From Planctomycetaceae bacterium (GTDB lineage: Bacteria > Planctomycetota > Planctomycetia > Pirellulales > UBA1268), in assembly GCA_009691925.1 (NCBI GenBank), contig SIAG01000193.1, positions 1 through 7,664 of the forward strand: a stretch of 7,664 nucleotides of DNA, given 5' to 3'. The first letter of the stretch is position 1. Each line of letters opens with the position of its first letter. The notes beneath the pieces were generated by a model. The model was not told where the DNA came from. It saw only the letters and a list, made by a program, of their open reading frames with translations, and made no database searches. Position numbers and translations under genes: made by a program. This document shows positions 1 to 5,908 of the stretch, in pieces.

Positions 1-120
1 ATCTGTCAGCGCACCTGTCAGCGCACCTGTCAGCGCACCTGTCAGCGCACCTGTCAGCGCACCTGTCAGCGCACCTGTCAGCGCACCTGTCAGCGCACCT
101 GTCAGCGCACCTGTCAGCGC
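1..120. repeat. 12-bp minisatellite, 10 tandem copies, coding
   Basis: The unit acctgtcagcgc occurs ten times without interruption. Nine copies are identical; the first differs by one base (T at position 2). Because 12 is a multiple of three, copy-number change keeps the frame. In the frame of the downstream Fe-S protein it reads Pro-Val-Ser-Ala over and over. The array abuts the window edge, so its full length is unknown. It is followed at 127-150 by a shorter hexamer-like repeat (three ggcgct units and one ggtgct) encoding alternating Ala-Leu ending in Val-Leu. Near-perfect identity points to recent expansion by slippage, or to an assembly effect at a contig end. Confidence 0.97.
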
Positions 121-1486
121 GTCGCCGGCGCTGGCGCTGGCGCTGGTGCTGCCGGTGCTCCACTGGCCCCAGCCTGGTGCGGCTGGGGAGGTCGATGCCT
201 GCAACGGCTGCGGCGCCTGCCGGACGCAGGCCGCCGGGAGCCGGATGTGTCCGAGATACCGCGAGGATCCCGCCGAGGAGGCATCACCGCGGGCGAAGGC
301 GAATCTGTTCGGCGCGTTCCTCGCCGGCCGGCTCGACCCGAAAGCGCTCACCGGCGAGGAGGTCCGGGCGATCGCCGACACCTGCTTCAACTGCCACCAG
401 TGCCGTGTCGAGTGTTCCGCCGGCATCGACGTGCCGGCGCTCGTGATGCAACTCAAGGGGGCTTTCGTCGCCGAGAACAGCCTCGGTCTCTCGGCGTGGC
501 TGCTGTCCCGCGTCGACAGCTTGTCGCGGTGGGGGGGGCTCATGGCCCCGCTGGCCAATGCCGCCCTCGCCGACCCGCGGGCACGCTGGATCCTCGAGAA
601 GACCGTCGGCGTTGCGCAGGGGCGGAAGCTCCCCCGGTTTACCGGCAACCGGACGATGCGCTGGGCGGCACGCCGGGGGCTGACTAGGCCATCGCGTCGC
701 GGTGGTCCGCGCGTTCTCCTCTTCCTCGACACCTACGCCCGGCGCCACGATCCGCTCCTCGTCGAGGCGCTCGTCGCCGTCCTCGAGCGCCACGGTGTCG
801 GAGTCTCCATCGATCCCCGCCAACGGGCCTCGGGCATGCCGCTGGTGGCGGCGGGGGATCTGACGGCGGCGCGGAGGGTGGCGGCCGCCAACATGCGCGT
901 CCTCGCCGACGCCGTGCGCCTCGGTTACCGGATCGTCTGCACGGAGCCCGCCGCGGTGACGGCGATCACCCACGACTACCCGTTGCTGGTCGAGGATGAC
1001 GACATGGAACGGGTCGTGGCGGCGACGTGCGACGCCAGCAGCTATCTTTGGGAGCTGCACCGCGAGGGGAAGCTGAAGCTCGATTTCGACCCCCTCCCCG
1101 CCCGCGTCCTCCACCACACTCCCTGCCATCTGCGGATCCCCGGGCAGATCAGCGCCAGCGAGCACCTCCTCCGGCTCATCCCCGGCCTGACCCTCGACGC
1201 CGCCGATCGGGGATGTTCCGGCATGGGGGGAACGTGGGGGCTGCACCACGATCACCACCGCTCGAGCCTCCGCATCGGTCTGGGGTTGGTGTCGGCGATG
1301 CGCGGCGGCGGGGTCGACGTCGGCTCTACCGAGTGCAGCGCCTGCCGGTTACAAATGGAGCAGGGAACGACAAAGCCGACGGTCCACCCGGTGAAGCTCC
1401 TCGCTAAGGCCTGGCGGCTCCTTCCCGGGCCGGCCGGGCTCGATCCCCTCCTGACCACCGGCAGTGGCCGATTGACGACGAGTTGA
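2..1486 (+). CDS. FAD-linked oxidase/Fe-S oxidoreductase (YdiJ/GlcD-GlcF-like), C-terminal half, 5' truncated
   Basis: This is the electron-transfer half of a large 2-hydroxyacid-type dehydrogenase in which an FAD-linked oxidase is fused to a GlcF/GlpC-like Fe-S part. The frame is open to the window edge, so the true start lies upstream; the GTG at 146 is only an internal codon. About 50 residues of Pro-Val-Ser-Ala repeat and Ala/Leu-rich sequence come first. A 4Fe-4S motif follows (Cys codons at 200, 209, 218 and 248, pattern Cx2Cx2Cx9CP), then a second (383, 392, 401, 413, Cx2Cx2Cx3C). Two CCG-type regions come next. The first has lost its cysteines (QRASGM, EPAAV). The second keeps HHTPCH (Cys 1124), GCSGMGGTWG (Cys 1214) and TECSACRLQMEQGT (Cys 1334, 1343). 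The ending resembles YdiJ-like fusion proteins from memory, but the substrate (D-lactate, glycolate, D-2-hydroxyglutarate or other) cannot be told without the FAD half. The protein is probably cytoplasmic or peripheral at the membrane. The next gene, moaD, begins about 60 nt downstream. Confidence 0.85.
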   Translation, partial: SVSAPVSAPVSAPVSAPVSAPVSAPVSAPVSAPVSAPVSASPALALALVLPVLHWPQPGAAGEVDACNGCGACRTQAAGSRMCPRYREDPAEEASPRAKANLFGAFLAGRLDPKALTGEEVRAIADTCFNCHQCRVECSAGIDVPALVMQLKGAFVAENSLGLSAWLLSRVDSLSRWGGLMAPLANAALADPRARWILEKTVGVAQGRKLPRFTGNRTMRWAARRGLTRPSRRGGPRVLLFLDTYARRHDPLLVEALVAVLERHGVGVSIDPRQRASGMPLVAAGDLTAARRVAAANMRVLADAVRLGYRIVCTEPAAVTAITHDYPLLVEDDDMERVVAATCDASSYLWELHREGKLKLDFDPLPARVLHHTPCHLRIPGQISASEHLLRLIPGLTLDAADRGCSGMGGTWGLHHDHHRSSLRIGLGLVSAMRGGGVDVGSTECSACRLQMEQGTTKPTVHPVKLLAKAWRLLPGPAGLDPLLTTGSGRLTTS

Positions 1487-1549
1487 GTCGTGCGCAAAAG
1501 TCCCGGGATGGTTCGAACCGACGAGTCGCCGATGTCAAGCGTCCCTACT

Positions 1550-1825
1550 ATGGCCGATCGGCTCCCTCCTTCAGCGGCCGGCTCTCCGCTGGCCGTCATC
1601 CTTTTTGCCGGGATGGCGGAGATCGTCGGGGCGCGTCGGCTGGAGATGCCCTGGGACGGAGGCACGGTGGCCGACCTGCGGCGGGAGCTGGCAGCTGCCC
1701 GCCCCGCGCTCGGGCCGCTCCTGGCCCGCAGCGCCGTCTGTGTTGCCGGCCGGTATGCCGCCGACCATGTGACCATCGCCGGCGGCGTCGAGGTGGCGCT
1801 GATCCCTCCGGTGAGCGGAGGTTGA
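1550..1825 (+). CDS. moaD: Molybdopterin synthase small subunit MoaD
   Basis: MoaD is a ubiquitin-fold sulfur carrier. Its C-terminal glycine is adenylated, converted to a thiocarboxylate, and donates sulfur to the MoaE active site. The 91-residue product has the family opening beta strand (LAVILFAGMAEIVGA, residues 14-28), a TVADLRRELAAARPAL helix, and the diagnostic ending VEVALIPPVSGG with the terminal Gly-Gly. Family members are about 80 residues. The frame is open back to a GTG at 1490, with further ATGs at 1508 and 1532. I chose the ATG at 1550 because it gives the length closest to the family; no Shine-Dalgarno separates the options, so the start is uncertain. The stop is 2 nt before moaE, consistent with co-transcription and coupled synthesis of the two subunits. 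No clear promoter is visible upstream. Confidence 0.9.
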   Translation: MADRLPPSAAGSPLAVILFAGMAEIVGARRLEMPWDGGTVADLRRELAAARPALGPLLARSAVCVAGRYAADHVTIAGGVEVALIPPVSGG

Positions 1826-1827
1826 CG

Positions 1828-2340
1828 ATGCCCGCGCCGCTCCCCACTGCGTCGTCTTCAGCGGCCCCCGTCCCCGCGCCGGGTCCATCCCCCGACGCCG
1901 GCGCGTGCCGGTTCGTTCACGGGCCGATCGACGGCGCCGCCATCCTCGCGGCGGTGGCTGCCCCCGCTGCCGGCGGCAACGTCCTCTTTCTGGGAACGAC
2001 GCGCGGAGTCACGGCCGACGTGACCACGCGCAGCCTCGACTACGAAGCCCACGAGACGGTCGCTGTGGCGATGCTCGACGGGCTCCGCGCCGAGGCGGCG
2101 GCCCGGTTCGGGCTCTGCGGCTGCGCGATCGTCCACCGGCTCGGGCGGGTCGTGGTGGGGGAGGCGAGCATCGCGATCGCCGCCAGCGCTCCCCATCGCC
2201 GCGAGGCCTTCGCCGCCACCGAGTGGCTCCTCGAACGGGTCAAGGCGGCGGTGCCGATCTGGAAGTGCGAGGAGGATGGCGAGGGCCGCCGCACGTGGGT
2301 TCATCCCGGTGACCTGCGGGGGATCGAGGAACGCAGATGA
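1828..2340 (+). CDS. moaE: Molybdopterin synthase catalytic subunit MoaE
   Basis: MoaE binds cyclic pyranopterin monophosphate and, with thiocarboxylated MoaD, inserts two sulfurs to give molybdopterin. The 170-residue protein shows FLGTTR (54-59), LDYEAHETVA (70-79), the HRLGRVVVGE segment (103-112), APHRREAF (121-128) and RVKAAVPIWKCEE (137-149). Lys139 and Lys146 match the two active-site lysines known from E. coli MoaE (Lys119 and Lys126). The residue after the second lysine is Cys rather than the usual basic residue. An Ala/Pro/Ser-rich stretch of about 25 residues precedes the conserved domain and is probably disordered. The ATG has a good Shine-Dalgarno (GGAGG, 1817-1821) six nt upstream, overlapping the end of moaD. 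The stop overlaps the moaA start in an ATGA. Confidence 0.95.
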   Translation: MPAPLPTASSSAAPVPAPGPSPDAGACRFVHGPIDGAAILAAVAAPAAGGNVLFLGTTRGVTADVTTRSLDYEAHETVAVAMLDGLRAEAAARFGLCGCAIVHRLGRVVVGEASIAIAASAPHRREAFAATEWLLERVKAAVPIWKCEEDGEGRRTWVHPGDLRGIEERR

Positions 2341-3383
2341 ACGACACCGGCTCCGCAACTCCCGCCCCCGGGCTCGCCACCCCCTTCCGCGCCGACCGGC
2401 TCGTCGATCGCTTCGGCAGGGTCCATACCGACCTGCGTGTCAGTGTCACCGACCGCTGCACGTTGCGGTGCACCTACTGCATGCCGCTCGACGCGGCCTT
2501 CAAGCCGCGCGCGGAACTGCTGACGTTCGACGAGTTCGTGCGCGTCGTGGCGGTTGCCGCCGGTCTCGGGATCCGTTCGGTCCGCGTCACCGGTGGCGAG
2601 CCGTTGTTGAGGCCCGGCCTCCCCGAGCTCATCGCCCGTCTCGTGGCCCTCCCCGGGATCGGGGAGGTGGCTCTGACGACCAACGGCCTGTTGCTCAAGC
2701 CGCAGGCCGCGGGACTGCGGGCGGCCGGACTCCACCGCCTCAATGTCAGTCTCGACGCGCTCGACGATGAGACCTTCCGGCGAATCGCCCGGGCCGACGG
2801 CCTCGACCGTGTCCTCGCCGGGCTCGGGGCAGCCCGGGAGGCGGGCTTCACCGGGATCCGCGTCAACGCCGTCTCGATCCGCGGGATCACGGAAGCCCAG
2901 GCGGTGCCCCTGGCCCGGTTCTGCAGCCGCGAGGGCTTTCATCTGCGGTTCATCGAGTTCATGCCGCTGGATGCCGAATCGGCCTGGTCGGGCGCGCAGG
3001 TCCTCACGGGCCAGGAGGTGCGGCGGATCCTCGAGGCCGATCTCGGCCCGCTCGAGCCCGCCCCCAGCGCCGATCCCGGTCAGCCGGCGGTCGACTGGCG
3101 CTTCGCCGACGGGAGCCTGGTCGGTTTCATCGACCCTGTCTCGCATCCCTTCTGCGATCGCTGCGACCGGCTCCGGCTCACGGCCGATGGCCAACTCCGC
3201 AATTGCCTGTTCTCGACCTCCGAATGGGACGCGCGGGCGCTGCTCCGCGCCGATGGGGAAAACCTCGACGACCGGCTGGCGCGGCTCCTCCTCGATTGCA
3301 CCGCCGCCAAACACGCCGCCCACGGCATCGGGGCGCCTGGCTTCGAGCGGCCGGCCCGGGCGATGTACCAGATCGGGGGTTGA
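2337..3383 (+). CDS. moaA: GTP 3',8-cyclase MoaA (radical SAM)
   Basis: MoaA is the radical S-adenosylmethionine enzyme that, with MoaC, turns GTP into cyclic pyranopterin monophosphate, the first stage of molybdenum cofactor synthesis. The 348-residue length is normal for the family. The radical SAM cluster motif is C41-x3-C45-x2-C48 (RCTLRCTYCMP). VTGGEPLLR follows at about residue 84, and the glycine-rich and TTNG elements are present. The second, substrate-binding 4Fe-4S cluster is supplied by C273, C276 and C290 (Cx2Cx13C, in HPFCDRCDRLRLTADG and RNC). The protein ends in the conserved Gly-Gly of MoaA. A GAGGA Shine-Dalgarno (2326-2330) lies six nt before the ATG, and the start overlaps the moaE stop by 4 nt, suggesting translational coupling. 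MoaC, the expected partner, is not in this window. Confidence 0.96.
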   Translation: MNDTGSATPAPGLATPFRADRLVDRFGRVHTDLRVSVTDRCTLRCTYCMPLDAAFKPRAELLTFDEFVRVVAVAAGLGIRSVRVTGGEPLLRPGLPELIARLVALPGIGEVALTTNGLLLKPQAAGLRAAGLHRLNVSLDALDDETFRRIARADGLDRVLAGLGAAREAGFTGIRVNAVSIRGITEAQAVPLARFCSREGFHLRFIEFMPLDAESAWSGAQVLTGQEVRRILEADLGPLEPAPSADPGQPAVDWRFADGSLVGFIDPVSHPFCDRCDRLRLTADGQLRNCLFSTSEWDARALLRADGENLDDRLARLLLDCTAAKHAAHGIGAPGFERPARAMYQIGG

Positions 3384-3384
3384 G

Positions 3385-4605
3385 GTGCGATCTGGGGAGC
3401 CTCCACGGCGGTATCTTGATCACCCGGCGACCTCGTGGCCGAAGCCGGGCTCGGTGCTCGAAGGGATGCTCCATGCCCTCCGCGACATCGGCGCCGCTGC
3501 CGGTCGGGGGATCCACGCCGATGCCCGCCGCGCCGATGCCGTCCGCGAGGGGGCCCGGGGGGCGGCGGCCCGGATCGTCGGCGCCGCCGACCCGCGGCGC
3601 GTGGCGCTCGTGTCGGGCGCCACGTTCGGGCTGAATGTCGCGATCCACGGGCTCGTCGAGCCTGGATGGCATGTCGTGGCGACGGCGGCCGATCACAACG
3701 CCACGCTCCGCCCGCTGAAGTGGCTCGCCGACCGGGGCGTGATCGATCTCGAGGTTGTGCCCTGCGATGCCAGCGGCCTCGTCGACCCAGACGACGTCGC
3801 CCGAGCCTGGCAGCCGGCGACGCGGCTGCTCGTCTTCAGCCATGCATCGAATGTCACCGGGACACTCCAGGACGCGGCGGCGCTCGTTGGCATCGCCCGC
3901 GTGCGCGGCGCGATCAGCATCCTCGATGCCGCGCAAACGGCGGGGGTCGTCCCGCTCCCGTCAGGCGACGGGGGGGCCGATGTCGTCGTCGCGGCTGGGC
4001 ACAAGTGGCTCCAGGGGCCGGAGGGGGGGGCGATCCTGTTTGCCCGTGAGGGGATCGAACCGCGGCCGTTGGTCCAAGGGGGGACCGGCTCGGCGAGCAA
4101 CGACCTGCGGATGCCCGCGGACCTCGTCGACCGGCTCGAGGCCGGCACCCCCAATCTCGCAGCCCTGGCGGGCTTGTCGGCAGGGATCGCCTGGGTGGAG
4201 CGGCAGGGGATCGGGGCATTGGCGGCCCACGGTCTGGGGCTCGCTTCGGCCTGTCGCGCCGGGCTCGCCGCGCTCCCTGGGGTGCGCGTGCTCGGTGCGG
4301 GAGGGGGCAAGGGGCCGCCGATTGTCGGTTTCACCGTGGAGGGCTATGATCCCGGCGACATTGCGGTGCTTCTGGAACAGATCGCCGGCGTCCAAGCGCG
4401 GGCCGGTCGGCACTGCGCGGGGCTTATCCACCGCCACCTCCCCACGGCGGCGGAAGGGAGCGTCCGCCTCGGCTTCGGTCCCTTCAACATCCCCGACGAT
4501 GTCCGCGCCGTCATCGCGGCGGTGGCTGCGATCCTCGGCATTCCCGACACCGACACCGTTGACCCTTTCCCAAGCCCCACGCAGGTGCCCCGATGGCAGG
4601 AGTGA
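3385..4605 (+). CDS. Class-V aminotransferase fold PLP enzyme, cysteine desulfurase/selenocysteine lyase type
   Basis: This is probably a PLP-dependent enzyme that takes sulfur (or selenium) from cysteine (or selenocysteine) as an enzyme-bound persulfide. The 406-residue product opens with YLDHPATSWPKP, the family's first-strand motif. It keeps the residues used by E. coli IscS at nearly the same numbers: His104 (PLP stacking), Asn156 in SHASNVTGT, Asp181 and Gln184 in LDAAQTAG, the PLP-binding Lys207 in AGHKWLQGP, and the catalytic Cys344 in RAGRHCAGLIH. The GGTGSAS and DRLEAGTPN segments (about 232-262) resemble the 'cysteine desulfurase family protein' branch of unknown specificity rather than classical IscS. 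The start is the GTG one nt after the moaA stop; no later start keeps the first motif. The moa context suggests sulfur supply to MoaD, which is inference. A SufS-like Fe-S role or selenium mobilisation cannot be excluded. Confidence 0.87.
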   Translation: MRSGEPPRRYLDHPATSWPKPGSVLEGMLHALRDIGAAAGRGIHADARRADAVREGARGAAARIVGAADPRRVALVSGATFGLNVAIHGLVEPGWHVVATAADHNATLRPLKWLADRGVIDLEVVPCDASGLVDPDDVARAWQPATRLLVFSHASNVTGTLQDAAALVGIARVRGAISILDAAQTAGVVPLPSGDGGADVVVAAGHKWLQGPEGGAILFAREGIEPRPLVQGGTGSASNDLRMPADLVDRLEAGTPNLAALAGLSAGIAWVERQGIGALAAHGLGLASACRAGLAALPGVRVLGAGGGKGPPIVGFTVEGYDPGDIAVLLEQIAGVQARAGRHCAGLIHRHLPTAAEGSVRLGFGPFNIPDDVRAVIAAVAAILGIPDTDTVDPFPSPTQVPRWQE

Positions 4606-5018
4606 GCAAGGATCTCTGGTATGCCGAGGGGCTCAGTTTTTCCTGCACGCAATGCGGGGATTGCTGCTCCGGCTCCGAGGGCTATGTGTGGGTCAACCAG
4701 GCGGAGATCGACGCCATGGCCGCCCGCATCGGCCTAACGCCGGCTCTGTTTGAAAAGCGGTATGTGAAGCAGGTCGGGGTGAGGCGGTCGCTCAAGGAGC
4801 GGCCCGGCGGCGACTGCGTGCTCCTCGATGAGAAGACGCGGAAGTGCACCGCCTACGAGGAACGGCCGCGCCAATGCAAGACCTGGCCGTTTTGGGATTC
4901 CAACCTCCGCTCCCCTGAAGCGTGGGCAGAGGCGGCCGAAGCCTGCCCAGGGTGCAACCGCGGGGAGCTCGTGCCGATTGAGGCGATCAAGCTCCAGGCT
5001 TCGAAGATCAAGATCTGA
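4593..5018 (+). CDS. YkgJ-family cysteine-cluster protein
   Basis: This is a small soluble protein of the YkgJ/UPF0153 family, predicted to bind zinc or an iron-sulfur cluster; no biochemical role is established that I know of. The 141-residue sequence has nine cysteines: C18, C21, C24 and C25 in FSCTQCGDCCSG, then C75, C85 and C95 in a C-x9-C-x9-C array (TRKCTAYEERPRQCKTWPFW), and C118 and C121 (CPGC) near the end. A lysine-rich tail closes it, and no signal peptide is seen. The ATG at 4593 lies inside the end of the PLP-enzyme gene (13-nt overlap). A GTG at 4602 would give a 4-nt overlap but loses only three residues, so it cannot be excluded. As last gene of the cluster it may act with the desulfurase or with metal-cofactor enzymes, but that rests on position alone. 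Confidence 0.9.
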   Translation: MAGVSKDLWYAEGLSFSCTQCGDCCSGSEGYVWVNQAEIDAMAARIGLTPALFEKRYVKQVGVRRSLKERPGGDCVLLDEKTRKCTAYEERPRQCKTWPFWDSNLRSPEAWAEAAEACPGCNRGELVPIEAIKLQASKIKI

Positions 5019-5039
5019 AGGCCGACGGCGTCGACAAAA

Positions 5040-5258
5040 TCAGAGCACGCCGCCGTGGGTCCTATACATCGTCATGTGGGAAGGCTGGTCGAGGAACCAG
5101 ATCCGCTCCCACTCGTCGGTGATCACCCGCAGATCCTCCGACGTGAAGATGAGTTGCTGAGCGCGCCGCAGCGGGTCGCCGGAGTAGATGGGAATGAGGC
5201 AACCAGTGCTCGTCGAGAGCGCCATGGCCGCGAACACCATCCAGCAGATTTTCCGCAT
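5040..5258 (-). CDS. Small predicted lipoprotein, planctomycete-type conserved hypothetical
   Basis: The function is unknown. The 72-residue product starts MRK and has a hydrophobic stretch (residues 4-14) followed by STSTGC, with Cys20 a plausible lipidation site. The lipobox is imperfect because the -3 residue is Ser rather than Leu. After Cys20 comes a compact charged and aromatic region: PIYSGDPLRRAQQLIFTSED, then DEWERIWFLDQPSHMTMYRT and a final HGGVL. The ending resembles small hypothetical proteins I recall from planctomycete genomes, which should be verified. The start is supported by a strong Shine-Dalgarno seven nt before the ATG. A longer read-through of the same frame, across the HU gene, is not plausible. 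It lies 143 nt downstream of the HU gene on the same strand and converges on the YkgJ-type gene with a 21-nt gap that holds no convincing terminator. Confidence 0.82.
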   Translation of the reverse strand: MRKICWMVFAAMALSTSTGCLIPIYSGDPLRRAQQLIFTSEDLRVITDEWERIWFLDQPSHMTMYRTHGGVL

Positions 5259-5265
5259 CGCTCGT

Positions 5266-5270
5266 CCTCC
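5266..5270 (-). promoter_or_regulatory. Shine-Dalgarno of the small lipoprotein gene
   Basis: On the minus strand GGAGG lies seven nt before the ATG at 5258. It decides the start of the 72-residue lipoprotein against the much longer open frame that continues upstream through the HU gene. Confidence 0.8.
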
Positions 5271-5401
5271 CTGACTCCTGAACTCCGGTCCGGCGTCGGC
5301 GGCCGCCGGTTGATGGCGACTGCCTGCCCCGGCCACGGTGCCGCGGACATCCTGTCCGTTGCCCGTCGCGTCTGTTGCTCCGCAAACCACTCGTGCCCCT
5401 G

Positions 5402-5779
5402 TCAGGATTCCTGCGGCCGGTCGATGGTGTCGGTCGGGGCCGTCTGCCGGGCTTCCGCGACGGGTGTCGCCTCGGCCCTCGCCCGATCGTTCATCTCCCG
5501 GTCGAGTTCCCTGACGCGGGCCTCCATTTCCTTCCCAGGCTTGAACGTAACAACGCTCTTCGCCTGGACCGGAACCTTCTCTCCGGTCCTCGGGTTGCGG
5601 GCCATCCGCGCTTCCCGACGCTTGATCTGGAACACCCCGAAGTTCCTCAACTCGATCCGACCTTCCTTGACCAGGGCGTCGATCAGGGCATCGAACGTCT
5701 TTTGGACAAGGTCTCTGGTGCGAAGTTGCGGAAGATCGATCTGTTCGGCGATCGTCCGGACGATGTCTTTCTTGGTCAC
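5402..5779 (-). CDS. HU/IHF-family DNA-binding protein with C-terminal extension
   Basis: This is a nucleoid-associated protein of the DNABII family that bends DNA as a dimer. The 125-residue product opens with TKKDIVRTIAEQ, the helical dimerisation region. It then has GRIELRNFGVFQIKRREAR (40-58) leading into the beta arm RMARNPRTGEKVPV, where Pro63 sits at the position of the proline that intercalates into DNA. The core closes with VTFKPGKEME (77-86). Typical HU/IHF proteins are 90-100 residues; here about 30 extra residues (roughly 96-125) form a polar, acidic and Pro/Thr-rich tail with no recognisable fold. The start codon is GTG, and no alternative start is seen in frame within about 40 nt upstream; a GGAG lies only 2 nt away, so the ribosome site is poor. 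HU versus IHF subunit cannot be decided from this sequence. Confidence 0.93.
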   Translation of the reverse strand: MTKKDIVRTIAEQIDLPQLRTRDLVQKTFDALIDALVKEGRIELRNFGVFQIKRREARMARNPRTGEKVPVQAKSVVTFKPGKEMEARVRELDREMNDRARAEATPVAEARQTAPTDTIDRPQES

Positions 5780-5862
5780 GGCTCCGACGCTCCGTCCGAT
5801 GTGGGTTTCCCTCCAGCCCGGAAGGGCCGAAGCTGGTTCCCACCCCGTTGGAAATCGTCACA

Positions 5863-5891
5863 AGCCTAGAACTGACAAGCACTAATGTCAA
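5863..5891 (-). promoter_or_regulatory. Candidate sigma70-type promoter for the HU-family gene
   Basis: On the minus strand a perfect TTGACA -35 (plus-strand positions 5886-5891) is followed after exactly 17 nt by TAGGCT (5863-5868), a 3/6 match to the -10 consensus. Transcription would begin near 5856, leaving a leader of roughly 75 nt before the GTG at 5779. The -35 is strong and the -10 weak, as for a promoter that needs an activator or is modulated. The match is by eye only. Confidence 0.5.
5873..5890. promoter_or_regulatory. Inverted repeat over the HU promoter, possible operator
   Basis: TGACA (5873-5877) and TGTCA (5886-5890) form a perfect 5-bp inverted repeat with an 8-nt centre. 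It overlaps most of the candidate -35 box and runs into the spacer, a usual place for a repressor site. Half-sites this short can occur by chance, so this is only a candidate. Confidence 0.3.
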
Positions 5892-5908
5892 TATCGCGGT
5901 GGTTCGGC

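Noticed and set aside
1..120. Repeat array as a CRISPR
   Set aside because: Units are 12 bp and directly adjoining with no spacers, so it is a simple minisatellite.
146..148. GTG as the start of the Fe-S protein
   Set aside because: The frame is open upstream through the repeat to the window edge, and the family normally carries an FAD domain before this point, so the gene almost certainly starts outside the window.
284..1258. 324-residue minus-strand open frame opposite the Fe-S protein
   Set aside because: Long antisense frames are expected in GC-rich coding DNA; the plus-strand frame has clear family motifs and this one has none.
1483..1827. N-terminal extension of MoaE (open frame from a TTG-type start at 1483)
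   Set aside because: It overlaps moaD in another frame and reads as Arg/Gly-rich shadow sequence; the ATG at 1828 has a good Shine-Dalgarno.
2301..3323. 340-residue minus-strand open frame opposite moaA
   Set aside because: It is the antisense shadow of moaA, with no recognisable domain and a composition typical of such shadows.
2743..3384. Long N-terminal extension of the PLP enzyme through moaA
   Set aside because: The upstream part is an alternate frame of moaA, rich in Ser/Arg/Pro. The family's first motif starts ten codons after the GTG at 3385.
5019..5039. Bidirectional terminator between the convergent genes
   Set aside because: Only a 4-bp stem (CGAC-GGC-GTCG) is present, too weak and without T-runs on both sides.
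5344..5358. Hairpin CGGACA-TCC-TGTCCG after the HU gene as an intrinsic terminator
   Set aside because: The 6-bp stem is perfect but no U-tract follows on the minus strand, so termination is not supported.
5259..5891. A 283-residue minus-strand protein including the lipoprotein
   Set aside because: Its first 211 residues lie in a shadow frame of the HU gene and are low-complexity Arg/Gly sequence; a signal sequence and Shine-Dalgarno mark the internal ATG as the true start.
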